Position numbers and translations under genes: made by a program
The notes under the pieces: model-generated
Told to the model about the DNA's origin: nothing
Database searches by the model: none
Seen by the model: only the letters and a program-made list of their open reading frames with translations
Assembly: GCF_900110705.1 (NCBI RefSeq)
Contig: NZ_FOEJ01000001.1
Coordinates: 565,501-629,500, forward strand
DNA length: 64,000 nt
DNA from: Loktanella sp. DSM 29012
GTDB taxonomy: Bacteria; Pseudomonadota; Alphaproteobacteria; Rhodobacterales; Rhodobacteraceae
Reading direction: 5' to 3'
Part shown: positions 36,062-44,743 of the stretch, piece after piece
Position numbering within the stretch: the stretch's first letter is position 1
Layout: the number at the start of each line of letters is the position of its first letter

Positions 36062-37089
36062 GCGAGATCGACATTCGCCATACCGGCACAGCCGGACGGA
36101 TCACGCTGAACCGACCCGATGCGCTGAACGCGTTGACCGCGGGCATGAGCGTGGCAATCGAGGACGCGCTGAACCGCTGGGCCAGCGACCCGGCGATCAA
36201 GCTGGTCGTGATCGATGCCACCGGAGACAAGGCATTCTGTGCAGGCGGCGATATTGCCGACCTCTACGCGCAAGGCACGGCTGGGCAATTCGGCTTTGGT
36301 CAGGATTTCTGGCGGCAGGAATACCGGATGAACGCGCAGGTTGCGGGCTATGGGAAACCGATCGTGACGCTTTTGCAGGGATTCACGATGGGCGGCGGCG
36401 TTGGTGTCGGCTGCCACGCCAGTCACCGGATCGTCTGCGAAAACAGCCAGATCGCCATGCCGGAATGCAGCATCGGATTGGTGCCCGACGTGGGCGGCTC
36501 GCACTTGCTGGGCCGCGCACCGGGGCATCTGGGCGAATACCTCGGCCTGACCGCCGCGCGGATGGGACCGGGCGACGCGATCCACGCAGGCTTTGCCGAT
36601 CATTACGTGCCGCGCGACCGCTGGGCTGACATGATCCACACGCTGGAACGGACCGGTGATGTGGCGGCGGTTCATCAGGTCACAGACACCGAGCCACCAT
36701 CGCAAATGGCCAAGGACGCGGTCGAGATCGACACGCTTTTTGCCCATGACGCGCTTGGCAGTATCGTCGTGGCCTGTGGCGCGGCAGAGGGCGCTGTTGC
36801 AGAAGCCGCGACCAAGGCGCTGTCGCGCAATGCGCCGCTTGCCATGGCCTGCGCCTTGCGTCTGATCCGCGCGGCACGCACCGGGACCGGATTGACAGAA
36901 GCCTTGCGCCACGAGTTTCGCTATACCTTTCGCGCGCAGCAGCAGGGCGACTTTCTCGAAGGAGTCCGTGCCGCGATCATCGACCGCGACCGCAATCCGG
37001 CGTGGAGGCACAGCACGGCAGCAGAGGTCACCAAGGCACAGATCGACGCAATGCTCGCCCCCTTGGGCGATGACGCGCTGGTGCTATGA
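36058..37089 (+). CDS. enoyl-CoA hydratase/isomerase family protein, probable 3-hydroxyisobutyryl-CoA hydrolase
   Basis: A 343-residue crotonase-fold protein, the length typical of HIBCH rather than of simple enoyl-CoA hydratases (about 260). The oxyanion-hole segments are KAFCAGGDIADLY (about 59-71) and GFTMGGGVGVG (about 107-117). PECSIGLVPDVGGSHLL follows, as in hydrolases of this group. It releases 3-hydroxyisobutyrate from its CoA ester. Flanked by 4-base overlaps on the upstream side and by mmsB downstream, whose enzyme uses the product. Confidence 0.87.
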   Translation: MSEIDIRHTGTAGRITLNRPDALNALTAGMSVAIEDALNRWASDPAIKLVVIDATGDKAFCAGGDIADLYAQGTAGQFGFGQDFWRQEYRMNAQVAGYGKPIVTLLQGFTMGGGVGVGCHASHRIVCENSQIAMPECSIGLVPDVGGSHLLGRAPGHLGEYLGLTAARMGPGDAIHAGFADHYVPRDRWADMIHTLERTGDVAAVHQVTDTEPPSQMAKDAVEIDTLFAHDALGSIVVACGAAEGAVAEAATKALSRNAPLAMACALRLIRAARTGTGLTEALRHEFRYTFRAQQQGDFLEGVRAAIIDRDRNPAWRHSTAAEVTKAQIDAMLAPLGDDALVL

Positions 37090-37103
37090 ACAAAGGAGCG
37101 AAT

Positions 37104-37973
37104 ATGAAAATCGCATTTATTGGTTTGGGCAATATGGGCGGTCCGATGGCGGCCAACCTGATGGCGGCAGGCCATGACGTGACAGGTTTCGATCTGACCG
37201 CACGTCCTGACGGCCTGCGGATGGCAGACAGTGCTGCCGCGGCCTGTGCTGGTGCGGATGTGGCGATCACAATGCTGCCCAACGGCACAATCCTGCGCCA
37301 GGTCGCGGCAGAGGTTATCCCGGCCCTGACGGCGGGTGCGGTGCTCTTGGATTGTTCGACCGTCGATGTGGACAGCGCCCGCGCTGTCGCGGCCGATGCG
37401 CAGGCCGCAGGTCTGGGGGCGCTGGACGCGCCGGTCTCCGGCGGCATAGGCGGCGCGCAGGGTGGCACGCTAACCTTCATGGTCGGCGGTGACGCCGATG
37501 CCTTTGCCCGCGCCAAACCGCTGTTCGACATCATGGGGCAAAAGGCCGTGCATTGCGGCCCGTCAGGCAACGGGCAGGCGGCCAAGATCTGCAACAACAT
37601 GATCCTCGGCGTCACGATGATCGCCACCTGCGAGGCCTTTGCCCTCGCGGACAAGCTGGGGCTGGACCGTCAGGCGATGTTCGACGTGGTCAGCACGTCC
37701 TCGGGATCGTCGTGGTCCATGAACGCCTATTGCCCGGCACCCGGCGTTGGTCCGACTTCGCCTGCCGACAATGACTACACACCCGGTTTCGCCGCAGACC
37801 TGATGCTCAAGGACTTGCGTCTGTCGCAGCAGGCGGCCGAGGGTGCGGACGCCGATACGCCATTGGGGCAGGCCGCGACCGATCTCTATCGCCGCTTTGT
37901 CGAGGATGAGGACGGTGCCGGCCGTGACTTTTCCGCGATGCTGCCGCGCTTTTCCGGACGGGGCCGCGCATGA
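37104..37973 (+). CDS. mmsB: 3-hydroxyisobutyrate dehydrogenase
   Basis: A 289-residue enzyme with the NAD-binding IGLGNMGGPMA (about 6-16), the substrate block LDAPVSGGIGGAQ (about 112-124), and GNGQAAKICNNM with the catalytic Lys near 165. It oxidises 3-hydroxyisobutyrate to methylmalonate semialdehyde. ATG 37104 has AAGGAG at proper spacing; a codon-1 ATG at 37086 would place that site inside the gene. The methylmalonate semialdehyde dehydrogenase gene (mmsA) is not in the window. It overlaps the next gene by 4 bases. Confidence 0.92.
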   Translation: MKIAFIGLGNMGGPMAANLMAAGHDVTGFDLTARPDGLRMADSAAAACAGADVAITMLPNGTILRQVAAEVIPALTAGAVLLDCSTVDVDSARAVAADAQAAGLGALDAPVSGGIGGAQGGTLTFMVGGDADAFARAKPLFDIMGQKAVHCGPSGNGQAAKICNNMILGVTMIATCEAFALADKLGLDRQAMFDVVSTSSGSSWSMNAYCPAPGVGPTSPADNDYTPGFAADLMLKDLRLSQQAAEGADADTPLGQAATDLYRRFVEDEDGAGRDFSAMLPRFSGRGRA

Positions 37974-38422
37974 GCGGTCTGTGGTATGACCAGTTCAGCG
38001 TGGGGCAGGTGATCACCCATGCCATCCGACGCACGGTGACAGAGGCTGACAACATCACCTTTACCACAGCCACGATGAATCCCGCGGCACTGCATCTGGA
38101 TTATGCCGCTGCCGCTGAAACAGAGTTTGGTCAACCGCTGGTCAATTCACTGTTCACGCTGGGCCTCGTAGTGGGCATCTCGGTGCATGAAACCACACTG
38201 GGCACCACGGTCGGCAATCTGGGGTTCGAGCGCACGACCTTTCCGTCGCCGGTGTTCTACGGCGACACAATCCGGGTCGAAACCGAGGTGTTGGCCATGC
38301 GCGAAAGCAAGTCGCGCCCGACCCAGGGCATCGTCACCTTTGTGCATCGAGGCCTGAACCAGCGCGACCAGCTGGTCTGCGAGGCGACCCGCAACGCGCT
38401 GATGCGCAAGGCACCCGCATGA
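37970..38422 (+). CDS. MaoC-family dehydratase
   Basis: A 150-residue single hot-dog-fold protein. The VTEADNITFTTATMNPAALHLD segment (here about 23-44) holds the Asp and His of the hydratase active site. It would add or remove water from a small branched or dicarboxylic acyl-CoA. It overlaps mmsB and the CitE-like gene by 4 bases each. A small MaoC plus a CitE-like lyase is the pair used for itaconyl-CoA hydration and citramalyl-CoA cleavage in some bacteria; this would be a candidate role, not shown here. Confidence 0.82.
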   Translation: MSGLWYDQFSVGQVITHAIRRTVTEADNITFTTATMNPAALHLDYAAAAETEFGQPLVNSLFTLGLVVGISVHETTLGTTVGNLGFERTTFPSPVFYGDTIRVETEVLAMRESKSRPTQGIVTFVHRGLNQRDQLVCEATRNALMRKAPA

Positions 38423-39291
38423 GGATGCGGTCCTGGCTGTTCGTGCCTGCCGATTCCGAACGCAAGTTTGCCAAGGCACAGGACATCGGCGCCGATGTGC
38501 TGATCCTCGACCTCGAGGATTCGGTTGCCGCCGATCACAAGGCTGCGGCGCGCGACGGTCTGTCCGGATGGATTACCCCGGACCCCCGTGATTGGGCGTT
38601 CTTTGTGCGTATCAATCCGCTGGACAGTGGGCTGACGCAGGATGATCTGCGGGCCGTGATCCGCCCCGGGCTCGATGGTATCGTTCTGCCAAAGGCCAAT
38701 GGCGGTGCCGACGTTGCCCGTCTCGCGGACATGATTGCCCCACTGGAACAGGCGGCAGGCATGTCGGCAAACAGCGTCAAGATCATGGTGATCGCGACGG
38801 AAACGCCTGCGGCTGTCTTCGCGCTGGGCAGCTATGCCCCGGCACATCCGCGCCTCGTTGCCATGACCTGGGGGGCAGAGGATCTGGCGGCCGAGCTTGG
38901 CGCGACCAGCAACCGTGACGCGCATGGCATCTTGACCACGCCCTACCGGTTGGTGCGCGATCTGTGCCTTCTGGGCGCGGCTCATGCAGGCGTTGCCGCG
39001 ATCGAGACATTGCACGCTGATTTTCGCGACACCGATGGTTTTCAGCAAACGGGCCGCGCCGCCCGCCGCGACGGATTTGTCGGACGGTTGGCGATACATC
39101 CCGCACAGGTCGACGCGATCCACGCCGATTTCACGCCGACCGACGCACAGATCGCACTGGCACGCCGCGTCGTGCAGGCCTTTGCAGATCAGCCTGACGT
39201 GGGCACCATCGGCATCGACGGCAAGATGTATGACATGCCGCATCTGAAACAGGCAAAACGCTTGCTGGCAGGCCTGCCTTCTTCTGGTTGA
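38419..39291 (+). CDS. HpcH/HpaI (CitE-like) CoA-ester lyase
   Basis: A 290-residue protein. It has the RSWLFVPADSERKFAKA start (4-20), VLILDLEDSV (about 28-37), a conserved Arg in the FFVRIN strand, and the C-terminal GRLAIHPAQVDAIHADF block. These are marks of the citrate lyase beta-like family that cleaves or forms C-C bonds in acyl-CoA such as malyl-, methylmalyl- or citramalyl-CoA. It is the last gene of the valine-type operon. A second family member, the probable mcl2, lies at 57917. The substrate cannot be decided. Confidence 0.82.
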   Translation: MRMRSWLFVPADSERKFAKAQDIGADVLILDLEDSVAADHKAAARDGLSGWITPDPRDWAFFVRINPLDSGLTQDDLRAVIRPGLDGIVLPKANGGADVARLADMIAPLEQAAGMSANSVKIMVIATETPAAVFALGSYAPAHPRLVAMTWGAEDLAAELGATSNRDAHGILTTPYRLVRDLCLLGAAHAGVAAIETLHADFRDTDGFQQTGRAARRDGFVGRLAIHPAQVDAIHADFTPTDAQIALARRVVQAFADQPDVGTIGIDGKMYDMPHLKQAKRLLAGLPSSG

Positions 39292-39327
39292 AAATATCCT
39301 GGGGGGTACGGGGGCAAGGCCCCCGTG
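39292..39327 (-). repeat. hairpin plus C-rich AGGATATTTT motif, copy 1
   Basis: Read on the minus strand, ACGGGGGC pairs with GCCCCCGT (39308-39326, 3-base loop) and is followed by ACCCCCC and AGGATATTTT. It lies immediately after the lytic transglycosylase stop and ends against the 3' end of the convergent CitE-like gene. The same arrangement is found at 44561-44611. It probably acts as a terminator. Confidence 0.65.
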
Positions 39328-39328
39328 A

Positions 39329-40561
39329 TCATCCGCCCAGGGCGCGCAGAATGGCGCGGTCCGGAAAACAGGTCGGCGCCTGACCCGTCGCCTGTTGCCA
39401 CTGCCCGATGCTGCGGCGCGTGCGGAATCCAGCCAGCCCATCAGCGCCGCCGGTATCCAGCCCCATCCGCATCAGGCTGGTCTGCATGGCGGCGACCTGG
39501 CCGCGTGTCAGCGTGTCGATGCTGTCCCAGCCGGCGGTGAACGGACCGACACCATAGGCGATCTTGTCCCCGACGTGGCCTACGAACAGCGCATAGAGGT
39601 CGCTTTCGTTGTATTCCTTCAGCACATAGAAATTCGGTGTGACAATGAACGCCGGACCACCGCGTCCGGCGGGCATCAGCAGGTATCCGACTTGTCCGCG
39701 TTCATGCGCCGGAAAGGCGCGATTGCCGACGCGCGTGACGCCGGCTGCCTCCCAGTCCGCGATGCGGCGGCCCTGATCCGGGCCTTCCAGTGCGCAGGAC
39801 AGATTGCCGGGCAGCGTCACCTCGAACCCCCAGTCGCGGCCTGCCACCCAGCCATGCTGTGCGAGATAGGTGCCGATGCTGGCGATGGTATCAGCCTCTG
39901 ATCCCCAGATATCGGCGCGGCCGTCACCATTGCCATCCGCTGCATAGCGCAGAAAATTCGATGGCATGAATTGCGGCTGGCCCAATGCGCCGGCCCAACT
40001 GGATTTCATTGCGCGCGGTGACACGTGGCCCGCCTGCATGATCTGCATGGCAGCGACAAGTTCCGCGGTGAAATAATCGGCGCGGGTGCTCATGAACGCC
40101 TTGGTTCCCAGAACGCGAACGGCGTCATGCGGGATCGCGGCGCGGCCATAGGCGCTCTCGCGGCCCCAGATGGCGAGGATGATATGCGCGGGCACGCCCG
40201 TTGCACGGGTCGTCGCTGCCAGTGCTGCGGCATGGCGCTGCGCCATCTGTCTCCCGGTGCTGGCCGTCCCGTTGACCGTGCTGGGCGCGAAATAGCGGGC
40301 AGGCGCGCGAAATTCAGCCTGACGCGGCACACCGCGCGGCGCGGGGGCGGAACCGGGGGCGACCAGATCAGGCAGGTCCCAGTCCAGCGTCACACCGTTC
40401 AGAGCCGCATCAAAGACCGTCCGCGAGACACCCGCCCGGCTGACCTGCGGCCAGAGTGTCGTTTCCTGCCAGCTACGAAACTGTGTCTCGATCTGTGCGC
40501 GTGACTGGGCAAGGGCTGGCACGGCCAAGAGGATCAGGATCACTGCGCAGAAACGAAACAT
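39329..40561 (-). CDS. lytic murein transglycosylase (MltB type)
   Basis: A 410-residue exported enzyme. ATG 40561 gives a signal peptide (FRFCAVILILLAVPALAQ) and has AGGAAA upstream; the longer frame is rejected. The SLT-type domain (about 25-320) shows WGRESAYG with the catalytic Glu near 137, and the ALGQPQFMPS motif of family-3 lytic transglycosylases. A C-terminal peptidoglycan-binding domain (about 345-405) has QTSLMRMGLDTGGADGLAG. It cuts the glycan strands of murein in the periplasm. No lipobox, so a soluble form. Confidence 0.9.
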   Translation of the reverse strand: MFRFCAVILILLAVPALAQSRAQIETQFRSWQETTLWPQVSRAGVSRTVFDAALNGVTLDWDLPDLVAPGSAPAPRGVPRQAEFRAPARYFAPSTVNGTASTGRQMAQRHAAALAATTRATGVPAHIILAIWGRESAYGRAAIPHDAVRVLGTKAFMSTRADYFTAELVAAMQIMQAGHVSPRAMKSSWAGALGQPQFMPSNFLRYAADGNGDGRADIWGSEADTIASIGTYLAQHGWVAGRDWGFEVTLPGNLSCALEGPDQGRRIADWEAAGVTRVGNRAFPAHERGQVGYLLMPAGRGGPAFIVTPNFYVLKEYNESDLYALFVGHVGDKIAYGVGPFTAGWDSIDTLTRGQVAAMQTSLMRMGLDTGGADGLAGFRTRRSIGQWQQATGQAPTCFPDRAILRALGG

Positions 40562-40651
40562 GGGATTTTCCTGTATGGTTGTTTGCCAGCCTAGCTGCGC
40601 TTGGACCATGGGACCAGCGGCGAACCTGCCATTTTGCCATGTGTGCGGGAT

Positions 40652-41623
40652 CTAGCCGGGGCCAGGGTGATCCGACAGGAACGCAGACAGGGCGGCAGCA
40701 TCCGGCATCGCAGGCGCGCAACCGGGTTTCGCCACCACGATCGCAGCACAGGCCGATCCGCGCAGGACAGCGTCGCGCAGGTCGTACCCATCGGCGAGCG
40801 AGGCAAGCAAACCGGCCATGAAACTGTCACCCGCGCCGGTGGGTTTCAGCGCATCGACCCGGTAGATGCCGGTCCTGTCCTCTCCCGTGGGTGTGATGGT
40901 GACGGCACCGTTTTCACCCATTTTATAGATGGCGATCTGCGCGCGCCCGGCAACGAGACTGCGGGCCATGTCCAGACCCCTTGCCTTGTCCCCGGCCATG
41001 AACCCGAATTCGTCGTCATTGCCGACGATCACGTCAGACATGGCCCCAGCGCGCGACAACACGTCGGATGCGTCTTGGGCCGACGACCAGCTGTAGGGGC
41101 GATAGTCCACGTCAAAGATGATGGGCAGGCCAGCGGCCTGCGCCAATGCGAAGGCGCGGAATGCAGCGTTGCGGGATGGTTCGGCGGCGAAAACCGTTCC
41201 CGCGGTGACAAGCGCGGAATAGGCGGACCAATCGACGGCTTCGACATCTGCAACTGTCATCTGAAAGTCGGCCGCGTTGTTGCGATAGATGACATTGCGA
41301 TGGTTTTCGGTACGCGACTCGTAAATCGCCAGAGAGGTGCGCGGCTCTCCTGCCACCTTTTTCACGTAGGATGAATCAACCCCGTAGTCGCGCAGTTTCC
41401 GCAGGCAGAAGCTGCCAACCGCATCATCCGATACGCAGGTCACCAGTGCCGCCTTTGCCCCCAGCTTGACCAGGCCTGCTGCAATATTGGCGGATGACCC
41501 GCCCATGTCAGCCTGGAATTCCGCAGCATCCTCGGTCGCGACGCCGGGGGCGGTAAAGAGGTCCATGCCGACCCGACCAACCACCACAAACCGTTTTGCA
41601 CGGATACCGTCCAGAATATTCAC
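40652..41623 (-). CDS. PfkB-family sugar kinase, IolC-like
   Basis: A 323-residue kinase. The PfkB signature 1 region is GGSSANIAAGLVKLGA (about 41-56) and signature 2 is DALKPTGAGDSFMAG (about 262-276), with the catalytic Asp. The start GTG 41623 has GAGGAG 7 bases upstream; an ATG seven codons earlier is possible but would put that site inside the gene. The FVVVGRVGMDLF start and the YRNNAADFQM stretch resemble 5-dehydro-2-deoxygluconokinase (IolC), but no other inositol gene is near, so only a sugar kinase is asserted. Confidence 0.82.
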   Translation of the reverse strand: MNILDGIRAKRFVVVGRVGMDLFTAPGVATEDAAEFQADMGGSSANIAAGLVKLGAKAALVTCVSDDAVGSFCLRKLRDYGVDSSYVKKVAGEPRTSLAIYESRTENHRNVIYRNNAADFQMTVADVEAVDWSAYSALVTAGTVFAAEPSRNAAFRAFALAQAAGLPIIFDVDYRPYSWSSAQDASDVLSRAGAMSDVIVGNDDEFGFMAGDKARGLDMARSLVAGRAQIAIYKMGENGAVTITPTGEDRTGIYRVDALKPTGAGDSFMAGLLASLADGYDLRDAVLRGSACAAIVVAKPGCAPAMPDAAALSAFLSDHPGPG

Positions 41624-41699
41624 GTTGAGGCTCCTCTCGATCATGTGGCTTTGATCTTGTCGAATTTACGCGCCGTGGCCAAGGTTGGCATGTGCAGAC

Positions 41700-41737
41700 A
41701 AGGAGGGTCGAAGATGCAACCGTGGCCATGGGGATGA
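41700..41737 (+). promoter_or_regulatory. ribosome-binding site and 7-codon leader ORF before the MBL gene
   Basis: AAGGAGGG (41700-41707) stands 7 bases before ATG 41714. That ATG opens a frame for the peptide MQPWPWG ending TGA at 41735-41737. This stop overlaps the in-frame ATG 41734 of the MBL gene as ATGA. The pattern suggests translational coupling through a tiny leader; chance is possible. Confidence 0.4.
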
Positions 41738-42644
41738 CCGTAGATGCCATTACAGTCGGGGGCGATCACATCGTTCTGTTGGGTGTAAAAGGTGGTCCGG
41801 CGATCCGTCCGGGGTCACAGATGCCGACCGCGCAACTGGTCGTGCTGGGCGGTCAGCGGATCGTGGTGGATGCCGGTTTGGGTGTGACACGCGCGCTTTG
41901 CGATCAAGGAGTTCATCTGGCGACGCTGCAAACCATCGTCATCACGCATCTGCATTCGGATCACTACCTCGAACTGGGACCGCTCCTGCACACCGCCTGG
42001 ACGGCGGGTCTGAAAACACCGGTGACGGTCTACGGGCCGGCGGGGCTCGGTCGCTATTGGCAGGCGTTTCTGGATGCGATGCGGGATGATATCGCACTGC
42101 GTATCGTGGATGAGGGTCGCATCGACCTCGCAGGTCTGGTCCAGATCCGCGTGCTGGACGCGGCGCGTGATGTCGACTTGGGCGATGTCTGCATGCGCGT
42201 GATGCGCAATGATCATCCGCCACTGGTCGACAGTTTCGCGCTGCGATTTGATGGCGGGGGTGGCACCCTATGCCTGTCCGGCGACACGGCCTATCTGCCT
42301 GCGCTCGCAGAATTTGCGAGGGGTGTCGATCTGCTGGTCCACGAGGCGATGCTTCCCTCTGGTGTCGATGCCTTGGTCGCGGCAACGGGCAACGGGGATG
42401 ATCGGTTGCGACAACATCTGTTGCGCAGCCACACGGCAGCGGATGACGTGGGACGGATCGCGCAGGATGCGGGGGTGGGCTGTCTGGCGCTGACACATTT
42501 CGTGCCAGACGGTCTGGCCGGGTTCACCGATGACGACTGGATCGCATTGACCCGCAAGACATGGGGAGGGCCGCTGATCATCGGCAAGGACGGGCTGCGG
42601 GTCGGCCTGAAACGCCCGAATACAACACTGTCAGAACAGGGAAA

Positions 42645-42657
<13 letters not shown>
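41734..42657 (+). CDS. MBL-fold metallo-hydrolase (RNase Z-like family)
   Basis: A 307-residue metallo-beta-lactamase-fold protein. THLHSDHYLELG (about 71-82) supplies the HxHxDH zinc ligands, LCLSGDTAY the later Asp, and LTHF the last His. It may hydrolyse phosphodiester, lactone or thioester bonds. The start is uncertain: GTG 41692, ATG 41728 and ATG 41734 are in frame. I prefer ATG 41734, because its only strong upstream ribosome-binding site serves a 7-codon out-of-frame leader whose stop overlaps it. The last 13 bases lie opposite the 3' end of tRNA-Ala. Confidence 0.85.
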
Positions 42658-42720
<63 letters not shown>

Positions 42721-42788
42721 ATTGGCGGCTGTCTATGCAGCCCCCGTGGCGAGATCAAGAGCTAAAATCACGCCACGGGTCAGGTATT

Positions 42789-43115
42789 TTATTCGTCGTC
42801 CGGCTTGGACACGTCAGCGATGTCGTCGAGGCTGACGGTATCGTCGTCGTCATCGTCCTCGAGCACATCATCGCCCAAATCCACGTCATCATCGTCCTCG
42901 TCATCATCGAGAACCAGATCGTCATCCTCGTCGCTTTCCTTGACCTTGGCGGATTGCGCGTCGGCGGCATCGGCGACCATCGTGCGAGTCTTTGATGTAT
43001 CGATCGTGACCACATTACCCGTGTAGGGGCTGATGATCGGATCCTTGTTGAGATCGTAGAATCGCTTGCCTGTTTCGGGGCACAGGCGCTTGGTGCCCCA
43101 CTCTTCCTTCGGCAT
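42789..43115 (-). CDS. TIGR02300 (FYDLN acid) family protein
   Basis: A 108-residue protein of an alphaproteobacterial family of unknown function. The N-terminus PKEEWGTKRLCPETGKRFYDLNKDP (here about 2-26) carries one Cys and the FYDLN signature. The C-terminal half (from about residue 60) is a low-complexity run of Asp, Glu and a few Val/Leu, giving a strongly acidic, probably disordered tail. Preceded by GGAA. It lies between tRNA-Ala and the divergent metallopeptidase gene. Confidence 0.9.
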   Translation of the reverse strand: MPKEEWGTKRLCPETGKRFYDLNKDPIISPYTGNVVTIDTSKTRTMVADAADAQSAKVKESDEDDDLVLDDDEDDDDVDLGDDVLEDDDDDDTVSLDDIADVSKPDDE

Positions 43116-43224
43116 GGGTATTCCTTCGGTTGCATGGCTGGCCTTGCGGCGGTTCCCGGTCCACTGCCATAAGGGCGGGACGGTGTCGAGAGCCGACGCA
43201 TACAGCTGTAATCAAAGGATGCAT

Positions 43225-43914
43225 ATGGGCCGCGCCCTGCGAATTGGCAACCCCCCGATTGAGGTCGACCTGCGGCGGTCCGCGCGGGCGCGTCGTCTGT
43301 CGCTGCGCGTGTCGCGGCTGGATGGCAAGGTGACGCTGACCATGCCGCCACGTGCGCCGGAACGTCAGGCATTGGATTTCCTGACCGAACGCGAAGATTG
43401 GTTGCGCGGGCATCTGGACGACATTCGCCCCGCCGTAACGGCAGGACCGGGCGTGGCGATGCCCTATATGGGGCGTGACATCGTGGTGCGGGTCGCTGAT
43501 GTGCGGCGCGTGACGGTCGATGACGACGCATTGCTGCTGCCTCCCGGCGCAGATGCGCCTGCGATTCGGGCCTATCTCAAGGCACGTGCCCGCGACCGGC
43601 TGGCGAGCGCGTCCGACCATTACGCGGGTCTGATCGGTCGCAGCTATACCAAGCTGACGCTGCGCGATACGCGGTCGCGTTGGGGATCCTGCACCAGCAC
43701 GGGCGGATTGATGTATTCTTGGCGGCTGATCATGGCCCCCCCCGCCGTGCTGAATTACGTGGCCGCGCATGAGGTGGCGCATCTGGAACAGATGAACCAT
43801 TCAGACGCGTTCTGGGCCATCGTGGCGCGACTGGACCCTGGTTATGCAGCCCACCGCCGCTGGTTGCGCGATCACGGAGACCGGCTGCACGCAGTCCGGT
43901 TTGACGCGGGATGA
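43225..43914 (+). CDS. YgjP/DUF45-type zinc metallopeptidase
   Basis: A 229-residue protein of the M48-like YgjP family. The metal motif is HEVAHLEQMNH near 183-193, giving HExxH plus a third His. The substrate-fold motif RWGSCTSTGG (about 151-160) is conserved in the family. ATG 43225 has AAAGG 6 bases upstream; an ATG two codons before and a long upstream frame are less likely. No membrane span or signal peptide, so cytoplasmic. Overlaps the GntR gene by 4 bases. Confidence 0.87.
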   Translation: MGRALRIGNPPIEVDLRRSARARRLSLRVSRLDGKVTLTMPPRAPERQALDFLTEREDWLRGHLDDIRPAVTAGPGVAMPYMGRDIVVRVADVRRVTVDDDALLLPPGADAPAIRAYLKARARDRLASASDHYAGLIGRSYTKLTLRDTRSRWGSCTSTGGLMYSWRLIMAPPAVLNYVAAHEVAHLEQMNHSDAFWAIVARLDPGYAAHRRWLRDHGDRLHAVRFDAG

Positions 43915-44558
43915 TCCCGGTGCGTCCAGCCGCTGGGTCGGGGGCTGCCCACGACCGGGTGTTCCGCGCATTGCGGGCGCAGATCCTGCACGGGCACATC
44001 GACCCCGGCATAACGCTGACCTTGCGCGGTATCGCACGGGATCATGATGTATCCATGACCCCCGCACGCGAGGCTGTCAGGCGTCTGGTATCCGAGGGTG
44101 CTCTTTCGATGTCGGCGACCGGGCGCGTGACGACCCCCGCCCTGACAAACGAGCGAATCGAAGAACTGGCCACCCTGCGTGCCTTGCTGGAACCAGAGCT
44201 GGCGTCACGTGCGTTGCCACGGGCACATTTTGCGTTGATCGACCGGCTGGAGGCCATCAACGCGGGCGTCAGCCAGATGGTCGCGCGGCATGATGCCTCC
44301 GGCTATATCCGCATGAACCTCGAATTTCACCGCACGCTGTATTTGCGGGCTCAGGCACCGGCGATCCTTGCGATGACGGAAACGGTCTGGCTGCAATTGG
44401 GTCCGACGATGCGGGCGTTGTATGGCCGTCTGAACCGCACGTCACCGCCGGTCGATCACCGTCACATCATCGCGGCCTTGCGCGCGGGTGACGAGCCGGG
44501 TCTGCGGCTGGCCGTTCGGTCCGATGTGACCAAGGGCTTGCGCCTGCTCAAGGCGTAG
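43911..44558 (+). CDS. GntR-family regulator, FCD type
   Basis: A 215-residue DNA-binding protein. The winged helix is N-terminal (about 14-72), with LRAQILHGHIDPG and the recognition region MTPAREAVRRLVSEGAL. A helical FCD ligand-binding domain follows (about 80-210), containing LRALLEPELASRAL, NLEFHRTLY and HRHIIAALRAGD. Such regulators respond to small organic acids and bind palindromes. It is joined to the metallopeptidase gene by a 4-base overlap. Target genes are unknown; a role in the acid metabolism encoded nearby is possible but not shown. Confidence 0.88.
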   Translation: MIPVRPAAGSGAAHDRVFRALRAQILHGHIDPGITLTLRGIARDHDVSMTPAREAVRRLVSEGALSMSATGRVTTPALTNERIEELATLRALLEPELASRALPRAHFALIDRLEAINAGVSQMVARHDASGYIRMNLEFHRTLYLRAQAPAILAMTETVWLQLGPTMRALYGRLNRTSPPVDHRHIIAALRAGDEPGLRLAVRSDVTKGLRLLKA

Positions 44559-44560
44559 CA

Positions 44561-44611
44561 GGGGGGCTGTCTGCCCCCCGGCGCGGGACGCGCCTCCCCC
44601 CGAGGATATTT
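44561..44611 (+). repeat. double hairpin plus C-rich GAGGATATTT motif, copy 2
   Basis: GGGGGGC pairs with GCCCCCC (44561-44579) and GGCGCG with CGCGCC (44580-44594). CCCCCC and GAGGATATTT follow (44596-44611). It starts two bases after the GntR stop. Together with the copy at 39292-39327 it forms a recurrent gene-end element, probably a terminator. Confidence 0.65.
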
Positions 44612-44707
44612 GGAAAACAGCGATTGTGTGCGTTGACGCAAATTTAACTGTGTTTACGCAGACTGAAGGGGCGGTACAGGCAGGGATGCCGATGACCGCA
44701 AACAGCG

Positions 44708-44734
44708 CGGCCCCCGGATATTGTCCGGGGGCCG
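44708..44734 (-). terminator. probable terminator after lpd
   Basis: A perfect 11-bp GC-rich stem (44708-44718 with 44724-44734) with a 5-base loop, 9 bases after the lpd stop on the minus strand. The T-run after it is short (GCTGTTTG), so efficiency is uncertain. Confidence 0.6.
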
Positions 44735-44743
44735 ACAGGTGTT

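Noticed and set aside
42789-42940. The GTCATC/GTCGTC-rich low-complexity DNA considered as a tandem repeat or CRISPR-like array.
   Set aside because: It encodes the acidic Asp/Glu tail of the TIGR02300 protein; there are no spacers and no regular unit.
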